Below, piece after piece: positions 1-5,708 of a stretch of 38,196 bases of DNA. Both the position numbers and the translations under genes were made by a program. Origin of the DNA: a virus; the IMG/VR virus record IMGVR_UViG_3300042558_001571, positions 1 to 38,196 of that record. One strand, written 5' to 3'. The notes under the pieces were generated by a model. That model ran no database searches. It worked only from the letters and a program-made list of their open reading frames with translations, and had not been told where the DNA came from. Numbering within the stretch: position 1 is the first letter of the stretch; every line of letters starts with the position of its first letter.

Positions 1-737
1 TCATGTTGTCTCCTGTTGATTTTGTTTTTGTATGCGTTTGCCGATCCAGTGCATGACTGGCACGGCCATTGAATTACCTAGTGCTTTGTAGCGAGGACCG
101 TCTGGCGCGTCGTCTTTCTTGCGCCAAGGGATGTTTGTGTAACCGTCAGGAAAACCTTGCAAGCGCTCGCACTCGGTTGGGGTTAGGCGGCGGACTGCCA
201 TGTTTGCTAACGCCACAGCGGGAAGCGGTCTGCCGCCACCTGTCGGCGATCCTTTGAGCAGTGGACCAGTTACGTCATCAGGTCCGTGAGCGTTGTTTTC
301 ATAGTCAACGCCGCCGATAATCGGCTGAATAGTCACTGGCACATTCCCACCACCCATGCCATATGTAGCAGATACTGTCCCACAAACATCTTTTAATTCA
401 GTCACTCGACTGTCTTGACTATGTAGTTCGTAAACGGGCTGCGGCACCCCATGCACACCCGTCGCATTAAGCGTGTACATTGGGCCACCAACAGTAAATC
501 CATCACCATTGCCGCCGTTTTGTGGTTGTCTACCAATTGTGTTTTCGGCAAGGGCGATGCAAGGTACAAATGTTTCAGTTTCAGAATCAAGGCGAGTTTT
601 TGTAATTAGACATTTTGCAACGTCCGGCGTAACAGTTACACACTCTTCATGGTTGTTGCGGCTGATTCCAAAGCGCGCTGCAATTGTTCCGGCAACCTCT
701 TGCCCCTTTTCTCTGCTCGGCGCAGGATTCCCTGACA
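1..737. repeat. Terminal direct repeat, left copy
   Basis: Bases 1-737 are identical to 36329-37065 (same orientation, offset 36328). The first mismatch is at 738 (A here, G at 37066). Scattered differences follow to about 840, then clear divergence although both copies still encode the same methyltransferase family. The repeat covers the C-terminal part of the methyltransferase (from about residue 180) and starts at its stop codon, which is the first triplet of the window. It is best read as the overlap of a circular genome whose two ends come from different alleles; a real duplication is possible. Confidence 0.95.
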
Positions 738-1272
738 AGCTGTGGGGCTCAAAAAGAACCGCTGCTGCACTGCGCCAGTCTCCAAGACATCCGACAACGA
801 ACACACGACGGCGTCGCTGGGCCACTCCAAAGTATTGAGCGTCCAGCACTCGGTATGCGAACCCGTACCCGAGTTCTGCCACCGCCCCGAGGAAGGAGCC
901 AAAATCCCTTCCTCCAGATGAACTGAGGACGCCCGGTACGTTTTCCCAGACAAACCATTTGGGCTTAAAGCGGTCAAGAATTCCGCAATAGACGAGGGCG
1001 AGGTTTCCTCGGGGGTCTTCAAGACCTTTGCGTAACCCGGCGACGCTAAAGGACTGACAAGGGGTTCCTCCGACAAGAAGGTCAACTGGGTGCTCAAAAT
1101 TCCACTCCTTATATTTGGTCATGTCGCCCACGTTTGGGACTGATGGGTAGTGATGCGCCAAGACCTCAGACGGGAATGGCTCAATCTCTGAAAATGCAAG
1201 GGGAGACCACCCCAGCGTGTGCCACGCCACGGTCGCTGCCTCAATGCCACTGCACACGCTTAGGTATCTCAT
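1..1272 (-). CDS. C5-cytosine DNA methyltransferase, copy A
   Basis: Transfers a methyl group from S-adenosylmethionine to C5 of cytosine in DNA; in phages this usually protects against host restriction. The 423-residue protein has the family motifs in order: motif I SVCSGIEAA (residues 5-13), motif IV GGTPCQSF with catalytic Cys72, motif VI ENVP (110-113), motif VIII QRRRRVF (152-158), then a target-recognition region, motif IX RRLTPTECERLQGFPDGY and motif X ALGNSMAVPV. I chose the ATG at 1272 because motif I begins at once and AAGGGG lies upstream; a longer in-frame start at 1431 adds low-complexity residues and overlaps the upstream gene. From about residue 180 to the end it is identical to copy B (36329-37600), while the catalytic half differs. 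It is the last gene of the leftward run at this edge; its stop codon lies at the window end. Confidence 0.95.
   Translation of the reverse strand: MRYLSVCSGIEAATVAWHTLGWSPLAFSEIEPFPSEVLAHHYPSVPNVGDMTKYKEWNFEHPVDLLVGGTPCQSFSVAGLRKGLEDPRGNLALVYCGILDRFKPKWFVWENVPGVLSSSGGRDFGSFLGAVAELGYGFAYRVLDAQYFGVAQRRRRVFVVGCLGDWRSAAAVLFEPHSLSGNPAPSREKGQEVAGTIAARFGISRNNHEECVTVTPDVAKCLITKTRLDSETETFVPCIALAENTIGRQPQNGGNGDGFTVGGPMYTLNATGVHGVPQPVYELHSQDSRVTELKDVCGTVSATYGMGGGNVPVTIQPIIGGVDYENNAHGPDDVTGPLLKGSPTGGGRPLPAVALANMAVRRLTPTECERLQGFPDGYTNIPWRKKDDAPDGPRYKALGNSMAVPVMHWIGKRIQKQNQQETT
636..1097 (-). CDS. Possible overprinted ORF inside methyltransferase A
   Basis: A 153-codon reading frame lies wholly inside the methyltransferase gene on the same strand in another frame. 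It starts with TTG at 1097, preceded seven bases upstream by AAGGAG (1105-1110). The other methyltransferase copy has an equivalent 152-codon frame (36964-37422) with the same AAGGAG before an ATG, although the DNA of the two copies has diverged there. Shared residues include SEE near the start and TLNT.EWPSDAVVCSLSDVLE near the middle. I recall similar frames being annotated as separate hypothetical proteins in other phages, but cannot check. No function can be assigned. The SD overlaps the Lys-Glu-Trp codons of the methyltransferase, so it could be accidental. Confidence 0.35.
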   Translation of the reverse strand: MSTQLTFLSEEPLVSPLASPGYAKVLKTPEETSPSSIAEFLTALSPNGLSGKTYRASSVHLEEGILAPSSGRWQNSGTGSHTECWTLNTLEWPSDAVVCSLSDVLETGAVQQRFFLSPTACQGILRRAEKRGKRLPEQLQRALESAATTMKSV

Positions 1273-1288
1273 TGCTGCAAAGCCCCTT

Positions 1289-1771
1289 TTATTTTCGGTT
1301 TTGCCAAGGCTTTGCGGCTTTCGCAACATCTGGCGCAGAGGAAGGGCGTGCGAGCGGTGCCGCGATGGTCTTGAGCGACGAGGTGTACTTGACGCGATTG
1401 CGCGTCGGGTCGTTCTTCTCAAGGCCCACACCGATCACAAGCGACGAGCCAATCAGCTCGTCCGTGTCGCCGCAGCTGGGCTTGCCCAATGTGGCCAGGC
1501 AAAGCTTGGCAAACTGCTGCTCACCAATCTCCTGGGCCTTCGGGTTTGAATTGACCAGGTTGTAATTGGCCCAGACCTTTCGATCGGCGTACTCACCACC
1601 GGTGATCAAGTACTCCACCGAAACGTAGTAGCCAGTGCCGGTCTTTGTTTCGCGGTAGTCGGCGTCGGTGATCGTCGCGTCGTACTCGCCATCGGGTAAT
1701 GGCTTGCGATCGAAGTCGTTGTTGTTAAGCTCTTCGACGTCGCCGCCGTATGTAAATCCGAGTTTTGCCAT
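1289..1771 (-). CDS. DUF669-type phage protein, likely ssDNA-binding
   Basis: A 160-residue acidic protein with the DUF669 pattern: an N-terminal stretch ending in LPDGEYDATITDADYRETKTGTGYYVSVEYLI, a central GEYADRKVWANYNLVNSNPKA segment and a Lys/Ala-rich tail. Such proteins are typically encoded beside RecA-fold phage ATPases and are thought to bind single-stranded DNA during recombination or replication; that role is inferred from family and neighbour, not shown here. The ATG at 1771 has GAGGAAAC upstream. It lies 25 bp after the Sak4-like gene and 16 bp before the methyltransferase, so the three probably share one transcript. Confidence 0.75.
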   Translation of the reverse strand: MAKLGFTYGGDVEELNNNDFDRKPLPDGEYDATITDADYRETKTGTGYYVSVEYLITGGEYADRKVWANYNLVNSNPKAQEIGEQQFAKLCLATLGKPSCGDTDELIGSSLVIGVGLEKNDPTRNRVKYTSSLKTIAAPLARPSSAPDVAKAAKPWQNRK

Positions 1772-1796
1772 TTAAGTTTCCTCTTCGTGTTTAAAG

Positions 1797-2546
1797 TTAG
1801 GCGCTTAGACGCGCGGACAATTGCTCTGAAAATGCGTCCCACGAAAGTGGGCAGTCCTCCAGACCAAATCGATTACCACTCGGGTACGCTGGGTGCGCCT
1901 CGAGGTACAGCATGCGTTCGCCAGTCTTTAGCGCTTTGGTTTCTTTGTTGCCAAACCCTGCATCTGTTTTCTTGATCGCAATACGGTGGGCAGCAAAGCC
2001 AACGATGTCGGCCCACTCTTCGACCAGGGCAGAGGCGCGGTTGTGCAGCTTGAGAACCCAGGCGTCATAACCCTCATGCGTGGGCGACTCGATGCGCTGC
2101 TGCTTAACGTGACAGATCAGAATCACGCCCATGCCACGCTCGCGGCGTAAAGCCTCAAGCCCATCGAGCAGGTTTTTCCACTCGGCTGCTGCCGCGACAT
2201 AGCCCTTGCCAAAGCCTGGCGTCTCGATGTCCTTCCAGCCGTTGGCCTTGCAGACATGCGCCTGGATCAGTGGCTCACACCAGTCGAGGCTGTCGAGAAA
2301 GACGTTCTCGAACTTGTGATCGTCATTTAGTAGCGTGCCGATCGCGGAATAGATGTCGTCTAAAGACTGAGCAATCGGGAAGGCGTCGGCGTCAATGCCG
2401 CTCATGCCGTCTTCGGTCAATATGCCGATCGAGTTCGGCGCCATCGCGGCGAAGGTTGACTTGCCAATCTTGGGCTCGCCGGCCAGGAGGATCTTTGGCG
2501 CCTCCATGCGCTTGGTCTTGCTGATACTGCTTAAATCGAACGACAT
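1797..2546 (-). CDS. Sak4-like RecA-fold ATPase (AAA_24)
   Basis: A 249-residue nucleotide-binding protein of the phage AAA_24/Sak4 kind, which act as single-strand annealing or recombination ATPases together with an ssDNA-binding partner. Walker A is GEPKIGKST (residues 23-31), a Walker B-like strand is NVFLDSLDW (81-89), and VILICHVKQQ follows as a sensor-like strand. The start ATG at 2546 is chosen because GAGGAG lies just upstream and the next ORF ends only 4 bp away; the in-frame extension to 2669 runs into the preceding gene and is basic, low-quality sequence. The pairing with the DUF669 gene downstream supports a DNA recombination module. Confidence 0.85.
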   Translation of the reverse strand: MSFDLSSISKTKRMEAPKILLAGEPKIGKSTFAAMAPNSIGILTEDGMSGIDADAFPIAQSLDDIYSAIGTLLNDDHKFENVFLDSLDWCEPLIQAHVCKANGWKDIETPGFGKGYVAAAAEWKNLLDGLEALRRERGMGVILICHVKQQRIESPTHEGYDAWVLKLHNRASALVEEWADIVGFAAHRIAIKKTDAGFGNKETKALKTGERMLYLEAHPAYPSGNRFGLEDCPLSWDAFSEQLSARLSA

Positions 2547-2550
2547 AGTT

Positions 2551-2934
2551 TCACTCCTCAATTTCAATAGAGACGCCAGTCTTCTGAGGCTTAACCTCAA
2601 CAGCGCGGGCGATTTGGGACCAGAGCGCGGGTTGCTCTGAACGGATTTTTTTAAGGCGCGTCTCGTCAACCTTAAGCTCGAGGCGCAGTGGACGAATGTC
2701 GTCTGGCCAGCTCTCGGTCATCTCATCGAGCTTGATGCGGTCCACCTTGTAGGAAAGCTTGCCGACCGTGGTGATCTTGATGCCGTCACCGATGTCGGTC
2801 GTGGTGGAGCCCTCTTCCTTGGTGTTTACAAGCTTGACCAGCTGCTCCTCGACCGCAATGCGGCGCAGGTTGGCCAGGCGCTCATCGGTCTTAGCTGCGA
2901 GCCATTCGTTGGTTAATTCCTTAGCTGTTGGCAT
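2551..2934 (-). CDS. Phage protein, paralogue of the 3442-3777 gene
   Basis: A 127-residue protein of unknown function. Its C-terminal half aligns with the product of 3442-3777: SYKVDRIKLDEMTESWPDDI here against SYRADPGALMMATMSWPTEI there, then [KR]KIR.E.P.LW.QI...VE. The two therefore arose by duplication. The N-terminal half differs and looks helical (alternating Leu/Ala/Glu). The start ATG at 2934 has GGAG upstream (2944-2947). It is immediately upstream of the Sak4-like gene, with 4 bp between stop and start, so a helper role in recombination is possible but only inferred from position. Confidence 0.75.
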   Translation of the reverse strand: MPTAKELTNEWLAAKTDERLANLRRIAVEEQLVKLVNTKEEGSTTTDIGDGIKITTVGKLSYKVDRIKLDEMTESWPDDIRPLRLELKVDETRLKKIRSEQPALWSQIARAVEVKPQKTGVSIEIEE

Positions 2935-2942
2935 AATCTCAA
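2927..2942 (+). promoter_or_regulatory. Possible weak copy of the 16-bp operator
   Basis: GTTGGCATAATCTCAA matches the shared operator pattern GTTGTNANNNTCTCAA at 11 of 12 fixed positions. It covers the start codon and the SD-start spacer of the 2551-2934 gene. I see no convincing promoter here, so it may be chance. Confidence 0.2.
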
Positions 2943-2949
2943 CACTCCA

Positions 2950-3129
2950 TTAAAAACAATTAACGACAGGTGTGCCACCAGGCGCTATGCATACAGTGCA
3001 AAACCGGCCTGTGTTGTGGTCGTAGTAGGTAGTGCAGCTCTGTGCGATGGCGTCCACGCCAAAAAAGCACGCCGCGACGATCGATAAAGCTACAAAGGAC
3101 TGCAAAAGAAAGCGGGCAAATTTGTTCAT
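2950..3129 (-). CDS. Small secreted cysteine-rich protein
   Basis: A 59-residue protein with a clear Sec signal peptide: Lys/Arg near the N-terminus, hydrophobic core FVALSIVAACFFGV and a probable cleavage after AIAQ. The mature part is only about 29 residues with four cysteines (one just after the cleavage site, a C-x2-C pair, one near the end), suggesting a disulphide-bonded periplasmic peptide. The ATG at 3129 is chosen for the GAGGAAA just upstream; the longer frame to 3165 has no good start. It sits in a run of small accessory genes next to the repressor, where phages often carry lysogenic-conversion or superinfection-exclusion genes. That role is inference from position and export signal only. 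Confidence 0.7.
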   Translation of the reverse strand: MNKFARFLLQSFVALSIVAACFFGVDAIAQSCTTYYDHNTGRFCTVCIAPGGTPVVNCF

Positions 3130-3136
3130 AATTTCC

Positions 3137-3388
3137 TCAGTGCAAAATTGCGCAGGCAAGGCCAACTACAAGCCGGTCTCGATCAAGCCACGCGACGTAG
3201 GGGCCATCAATCATCATTTGGCCGTAGATGCAATCGACTAGCTCGAAATCGTCCAGGACATGATGGTAGCCACTCAGGTGATACAGCCGCATCTCGTTAA
3301 AGAATTCCTCGCGGCCTTCCTGGTCAAACACCTCGATCATGTCCTGCGAGTCGCGGGTGTCGAGTTCGATCACATGTTCATACTGCAT
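3137..3388 (-). CDS. Hypothetical acidic protein
   Basis: An 83-residue acidic, soluble protein, unrecognised. The sequence is rich in Asp, Glu and aromatic residues and has no membrane segment or motif I know. I chose the ATG at 3388 because GGAGA lies at a suitable distance before it; another start four codons earlier (3400) would itself contain that GGAG. It ends 7 bp before the secreted protein gene starts, so the two are probably co-transcribed. Confidence 0.65.
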   Translation of the reverse strand: MQYEHVIELDTRDSQDMIEVFDQEGREEFFNEMRLYHLSGYHHVLDDFELVDCIYGQMMIDGPYVAWLDRDRLVVGLACAILH

Positions 3389-3441
3389 GACAATCTCCAT
3401 AAGTCTTGTAGGCAGCTGGCATGAATCCCAGCTGCTCTACT

Positions 3442-3777
3442 TTATTCAAGACAGAACGAAATTTTTACTTCTTTAAATTCGATCTCGACCAGGTGCTCGA
3501 TCTGTTGCCAGAGCAGCGGCATCTCTTGTCTAATTTTTCTGATCCTGTCTTCGTCCAGCACTGGGCCCAAGTAGGCGGGCTGGATCTCTGTGGGCCAGCT
3601 CATTGTCGCCATCATTAAGGCGCCTGGGTCGGCCCTGTAGGAGTACAGGCTTGTGGCCTGCATCCTTGTACCAATTGAGTCGAGCATCTTTATGCTCGCC
3701 TGAGCTTTCATTTTCTTTGCTTGTACTTCTAGTTCGTTTGCGGCTTTCAGCGCGTCAAATAATTCGTGCAAATCCAT
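3442..3777 (-). CDS. Phage protein, paralogue of the 2551-2934 gene
   Basis: A 111-residue protein of unknown function. N-terminal residues look coiled-coil (DALKAANELEVQAKKMKAQASIKML), and the C-terminal half aligns with the product of 2551-2934 (shared SY[KR].D, SWP..I, [RK]KIR.E.P.LW.QI..LVE). The ATG at 3777 has AGGAA upstream; the in-frame extension to 3816 lacks a site. Having two diverged copies within about 1 kb, separated by the small secreted and acidic protein genes, points to an old duplication followed by insertion of accessory genes between them. Confidence 0.7.
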   Translation of the reverse strand: MDLHELFDALKAANELEVQAKKMKAQASIKMLDSIGTRMQATSLYSYRADPGALMMATMSWPTEIQPAYLGPVLDEDRIRKIRQEMPLLWQQIEHLVEIEFKEVKISFCLE

Positions 3778-3853
3778 TTTCTGGGTTCCTGTGTTTTTGT
3801 TTAAATGAGGCAGCACAAGATATAGTTAAAACCAAACCGAAATTTCAAAAGCC

Positions 3854-4075
3854 TTAAACCAATTGTGATTCGATGCTAAAACCAGCAAAGTAGCCGAGCC
3901 ACATGACCCCTACCATACCCAGCGCAAAACACACACCGCCCAGCCATGCGCCAAAAGGTATACGCTCCTGTGGTGCGTGATAGGTGTCTAAGCCGCTTGC
4001 CCTGCGTGTGAACTTCAAGGTGTGGTTTTGGTGCGAGTAATCGGGGAGGTGTCCCCAGTTGTCGTTGCGTGCCAT
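3854..4075 (-). CDS. Small single-pass membrane protein
   Basis: A 73-residue protein with a basic, polar N-terminus and one C-terminal membrane segment (about residues 44-66, GAWLGGVCFALGMVGVMWLGYFA). The topology suggests the N-terminus faces the cytoplasm. The ATG at 4075 is preferred, with GGAGAACAC nine bases before it; the ORF can be extended to a TTG at 4090, but that codon overlaps the ribosome-binding site. Unrecognised family; it lies in the accessory block between repressor and recombination genes. Confidence 0.6.
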   Translation of the reverse strand: MARNDNWGHLPDYSHQNHTLKFTRRASGLDTYHAPQERIPFGAWLGGVCFALGMVGVMWLGYFAGFSIESQLV

Positions 4076-4093
4076 TCTTGTGTTCTCCAAAAG

Positions 4094-4348
4094 TTAGGCG
4101 TTGTGGTTTTGAAAAAAGAAGTGATAAGAAATATTGATGGCCAACCAAGCGCAGCCAAGACCCAGAAATATTCCAAGCAAGCCATAGCTCGAGATGCCAA
4201 TCGCAGCGCCTGCGATCGAGACCGTGATCACCAGGGCGTGCATGCAGACGTTCATAAAATTTTTGAATTTGGGGAAACTGCGGTAGAGCTCGGTCATGAT
4301 TCCGTAGGCAAACATGACGATGGCTGTTGCGATGAGTGCGTCTTTCAT
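4094..4348 (-). CDS. Small multi-pass membrane protein
   Basis: An 84-residue hydrophobic protein with an N-terminal segment (LIATAIVMFAYGI), a short basic loop (RSFPKFKNF) and two further hydrophobic stretches (ALVITVSIAGAAIGI, GLLGIFLGLGCAWLAI), so probably two or three membrane passes. Start ATG at 4348 has GGAGAACAC upstream, nearly the same leader as the gene downstream at 4075. Family unknown. It could be a superinfection-exclusion or other conversion protein; a holin is less likely because the lysis genes are at 30.5-32.3 kb. Confidence 0.6.
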   Translation of the reverse strand: MKDALIATAIVMFAYGIMTELYRSFPKFKNFMNVCMHALVITVSIAGAAIGISSYGLLGIFLGLGCAWLAINISYHFFFQNHNA

Positions 4349-4389
4349 TTCGTGTTCTCCGCTGTTAGGTGGGGCTTGCGCCCCCATTA

Positions 4390-4596
4390 TTAAAAAATGT
4401 TGATGTTGATCGCGACAGAATTTGATCCTGCAAATTTTTTGTTTTTAATTTTTGGTTGATTCACGCCATCCCATTCCCATCGGTAATCGGGATAAGCCTC
4501 ATGCGCTCTGTCCAAACTCTCTTTGTCTGTTGTCTTGCAAATGCTGCAAACGTAAATTGATGGAGTGGTTTTTGTGTAGATGTTTAGATATTTCAT
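4390..4596 (-). CDS. Hypothetical small protein
   Basis: A 68-residue protein with a CSICK motif near residues 17-21 and a Lys/Asn-rich C-terminus; no family recognised. The start at 4596 has GGAGAAAG upstream. It is the first gene after the predicted early-left promoter at 4635-4663, so it should be the first product of the leftward early transcript. Base composition is noticeably more AT-rich than most of the window, which suggests recent acquisition. Confidence 0.6.
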   Translation of the reverse strand: MKYLNIYTKTTPSIYVCSICKTTDKESLDRAHEAYPDYRWEWDGVNQPKIKNKKFAGSNSVAININIF

Positions 4597-4629
4597 GTTG
4601 CTTTCTCCGTTTGTGTTTGTGTTGAACTG

Positions 4630-4649
4630 ATGCCATTACAGCATGGCAT
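4630..4649. promoter_or_regulatory. 20-bp palindrome on the early-left promoter
   Basis: Arms ATGCCAT (4630-4636) and ATGGCAT (4643-4649) are perfect inverted repeats around a 6-bp spacer. The palindrome covers the -10 hexamer and part of the spacer of the predicted leftward promoter, an ideal place for a dimeric repressor to block transcription. Confidence 0.6.
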
Positions 4650-4663
4650 TGAGAAAATCACAA
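4635..4663 (-). promoter_or_regulatory. Predicted early-left promoter
   Basis: On the minus strand: -35 TTGTGA (4658-4663), 17-bp spacer, -10 TGTAAT (4635-4640). It would start transcription near 4628 and read the whole leftward block from 4596 down to the methyltransferase. It lies between the repressor stop codon and the first small gene, so early-left expression is separable from repressor expression. Confidence 0.6.
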
Positions 4664-4664
4664 C
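4648..4664 (-). promoter_or_regulatory. Shared operator, site 1 (early left)
   Basis: The minus strand reads GTTGTGATTTTCTCAAT, one of three near-identical elements (others at 5398-5414 and 33777-33792, pattern GTTGTNANNNTCTCAA). It is a pseudo-palindrome with half-sites TTGAGA and TTGTGA, and it contains the -35 hexamer of the early-left promoter. Confidence 0.55.
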
Positions 4665-4732
4665 AAAAAGAGGAATATTTATATTTATTGAAATTAGGGA
4701 TCAATAGCTTTTAACTATTCCGTGGGGTGCTG

Positions 4733-5359
4733 CTATAGGGGGCGGATCCAGAGCACTGGGCTTGCCCAGGCGATGACCTGGTTCTCTAGGGGATCGGCCG
4801 TTGCATTTAGTGGGTAGATGTTGACTGTGTTGGCCTTGTACCCACGGCGTACCAGGCAGGTTAGGTGCTCCTGCTCGGTGAGCTGCACAAGCGCTGGGCG
4901 ATCGATTACGTTCTGTCCCGTTGTCTTCTCGCCAGAGACAAAGACTAGCCATCCGTCTTGGCTTGCACCAGGCTGGCGTACCTGTAGGCAAAATGAATCA
5001 GCTGGCACATCGGCCGGGGCAATAGCGGTCTCGAGCGTCTTGTCATTAGAGAAAGTCACGCGTGACTTCTCGCCTATGAAACCTTTGATTTTTACCTTGC
5101 GAACGTCATCGGTGACATCGATGCCTGCGTGGCGCATGACCTCGGCCACAGAGACGTTGAAGATGCTGGCGATTTTGTGAACCTCGCCGGTGGTGATTTT
5201 CCGTCTGCCGCTTAACATCAACGTAACGGCCGAGGGATCCAGGTCAATCATTTTCGCCAGCGTGCGCTGCGAAATCTTGATGGCCTGAAGTCTTCCAATA
5301 AACCATTGCTTGTTGAACGAGTGCGGTTTTGTGTTCATGATCTTGTTTGTGTTTGACAT
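4733..5359 (-). CDS. CI-like lysogeny repressor
   Basis: A 208-residue two-domain repressor. Residues about 17-76 form an HTH_3 fold (GRLQAIKISQRTLAKMIDLDPSAVTLMLSGRRKITTGEVHKIASIFNVS). The C-terminal half resembles the S24/LexA-type dimerisation domain (DSFCLQV near 121, DGWLVFVSG near 135, closing VIAWASPVLWIRPL). The GDSM-type motif carrying the catalytic serine is replaced by PGASQDG, so self-cleavage is doubtful and induction may work another way. It should repress the early promoters through operators around 4630-4664 and 5398-5414. Start at 5359 lies about 20 bases after the predicted transcript start; a second ATG at 5338 is possible and neither has a strong ribosome site. It is transcribed divergently from the Cro-like gene. 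Confidence 0.88.
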   Translation of the reverse strand: MSNTNKIMNTKPHSFNKQWFIGRLQAIKISQRTLAKMIDLDPSAVTLMLSGRRKITTGEVHKIASIFNVSVAEVMRHAGIDVTDDVRKVKIKGFIGEKSRVTFSNDKTLETAIAPADVPADSFCLQVRQPGASQDGWLVFVSGEKTTGQNVIDRPALVQLTEQEHLTCLVRRGYKANTVNIYPLNATADPLENQVIAWASPVLWIRPL

Positions 5360-5384
5360 TCCCGTGAGTGGATGTTTCGTGTCG

Positions 5385-5413
5385 ATTTTACTACTCTATT
5401 GAGATATTAACAA
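5385..5413 (-). promoter_or_regulatory. Predicted repressor promoter
   Basis: On the minus strand: -35 TTGTTA (5408-5413), 17-bp spacer, -10 TAAAAT (5385-5390). The expected transcript start near 5378 is about 20 bases before the repressor ATG. Confidence 0.6.
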
Positions 5414-5414
5414 C
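5398..5414 (-). promoter_or_regulatory. Shared operator, site 2 (repressor/cro)
   Basis: The minus strand reads GTTGTTAATATCTCAAT, matching site 1 at 14 of 17 positions and placed identically over the -35 hexamer of a leftward promoter. It also lies just upstream of the putative -10 of the rightward cro transcript, so one bound dimer could control both directions. Confidence 0.55.
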
Positions 5415-5415
5415 C

Positions 5416-5421
5416 TATTAA
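5416..5421 (+). promoter_or_regulatory. Possible -10 of a leaderless cro transcript
   Basis: TATTAA ends five bases before the ATG of the Cro-like gene. No Shine-Dalgarno sequence precedes that ATG, so transcription could begin at or next to the start codon. No good -35 hexamer is visible at the usual distance. Confidence 0.3.
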
Positions 5422-5426
5422 AAATC

Positions 5427-5660
5427 ATGGAAAAGATAGAACCCAAAACCCCGGCACAGATCGTTATTGCCGCGTTTGGCACCAACGCTGAGGTCTCTCG
5501 CATCCTTGACGTATCCAAGTCAACCATCACTCGGTGGGGGTACACAAAAGAAGAGGGCGGCACAAATGGCCTGGTGCCTCAGAAGCACTGGCCGGCATTG
5601 CTGTCTGCGGCTAAGCGCCGCCGGGTCAAGCTAAGCCTGCGCCAACTTGCTGGTCTTTGA
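5427..5660 (+). CDS. Cro-like regulator, small HTH protein
   Basis: A 77-residue DNA-binding protein, first gene of the rightward operon and divergent from the repressor, the usual place of Cro. The core IVIAAFGTNAEVSRILDVSKSTITRWGYTKEEGGTNGLVPQKHWPALL has a helix-turn-helix (NAEVSRILDVSKSTITRW) followed by the G-x-x-P..H pattern of the phage Cro-like family I know as carph-isopro. A basic KRRRVK segment follows. No ribosome site precedes the ATG, consistent with leaderless translation. It probably binds the same control region and turns down the repressor. Confidence 0.8.
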   Translation: MEKIEPKTPAQIVIAAFGTNAEVSRILDVSKSTITRWGYTKEEGGTNGLVPQKHWPALLSAAKRRRVKLSLRQLAGL

Positions 5661-5673
5661 TATTCCCATAGCG

Positions 5674-5702
5674 TTGTTAAAAAAGCAATGAGATAAGAAA
5701 AT
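5674..5702 (+). promoter_or_regulatory. Possible promoter before the primase-helicase gene
   Basis: TTGTTA (5674-5679), 17-bp spacer and GAAAAT (5697-5702) make a modest promoter. A start near 5709 would begin the RNA exactly at the first arm of the inverted repeat 5709-5778. The -10 match is weak. Confidence 0.25.
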
Positions 5703-5708
5703 GACAAC

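Noticed and set aside
402-590. 62-codon ORF repeated at 36730-36918
   Set aside because: Identical in both copies only because the DNA repeat is identical; no ribosome site or protein signature.
5353-5358. TTGACA as -35 of a rightward cro promoter
   Set aside because: No -10-like hexamer lies 16-18 bases downstream; it falls at the repressor start codon.
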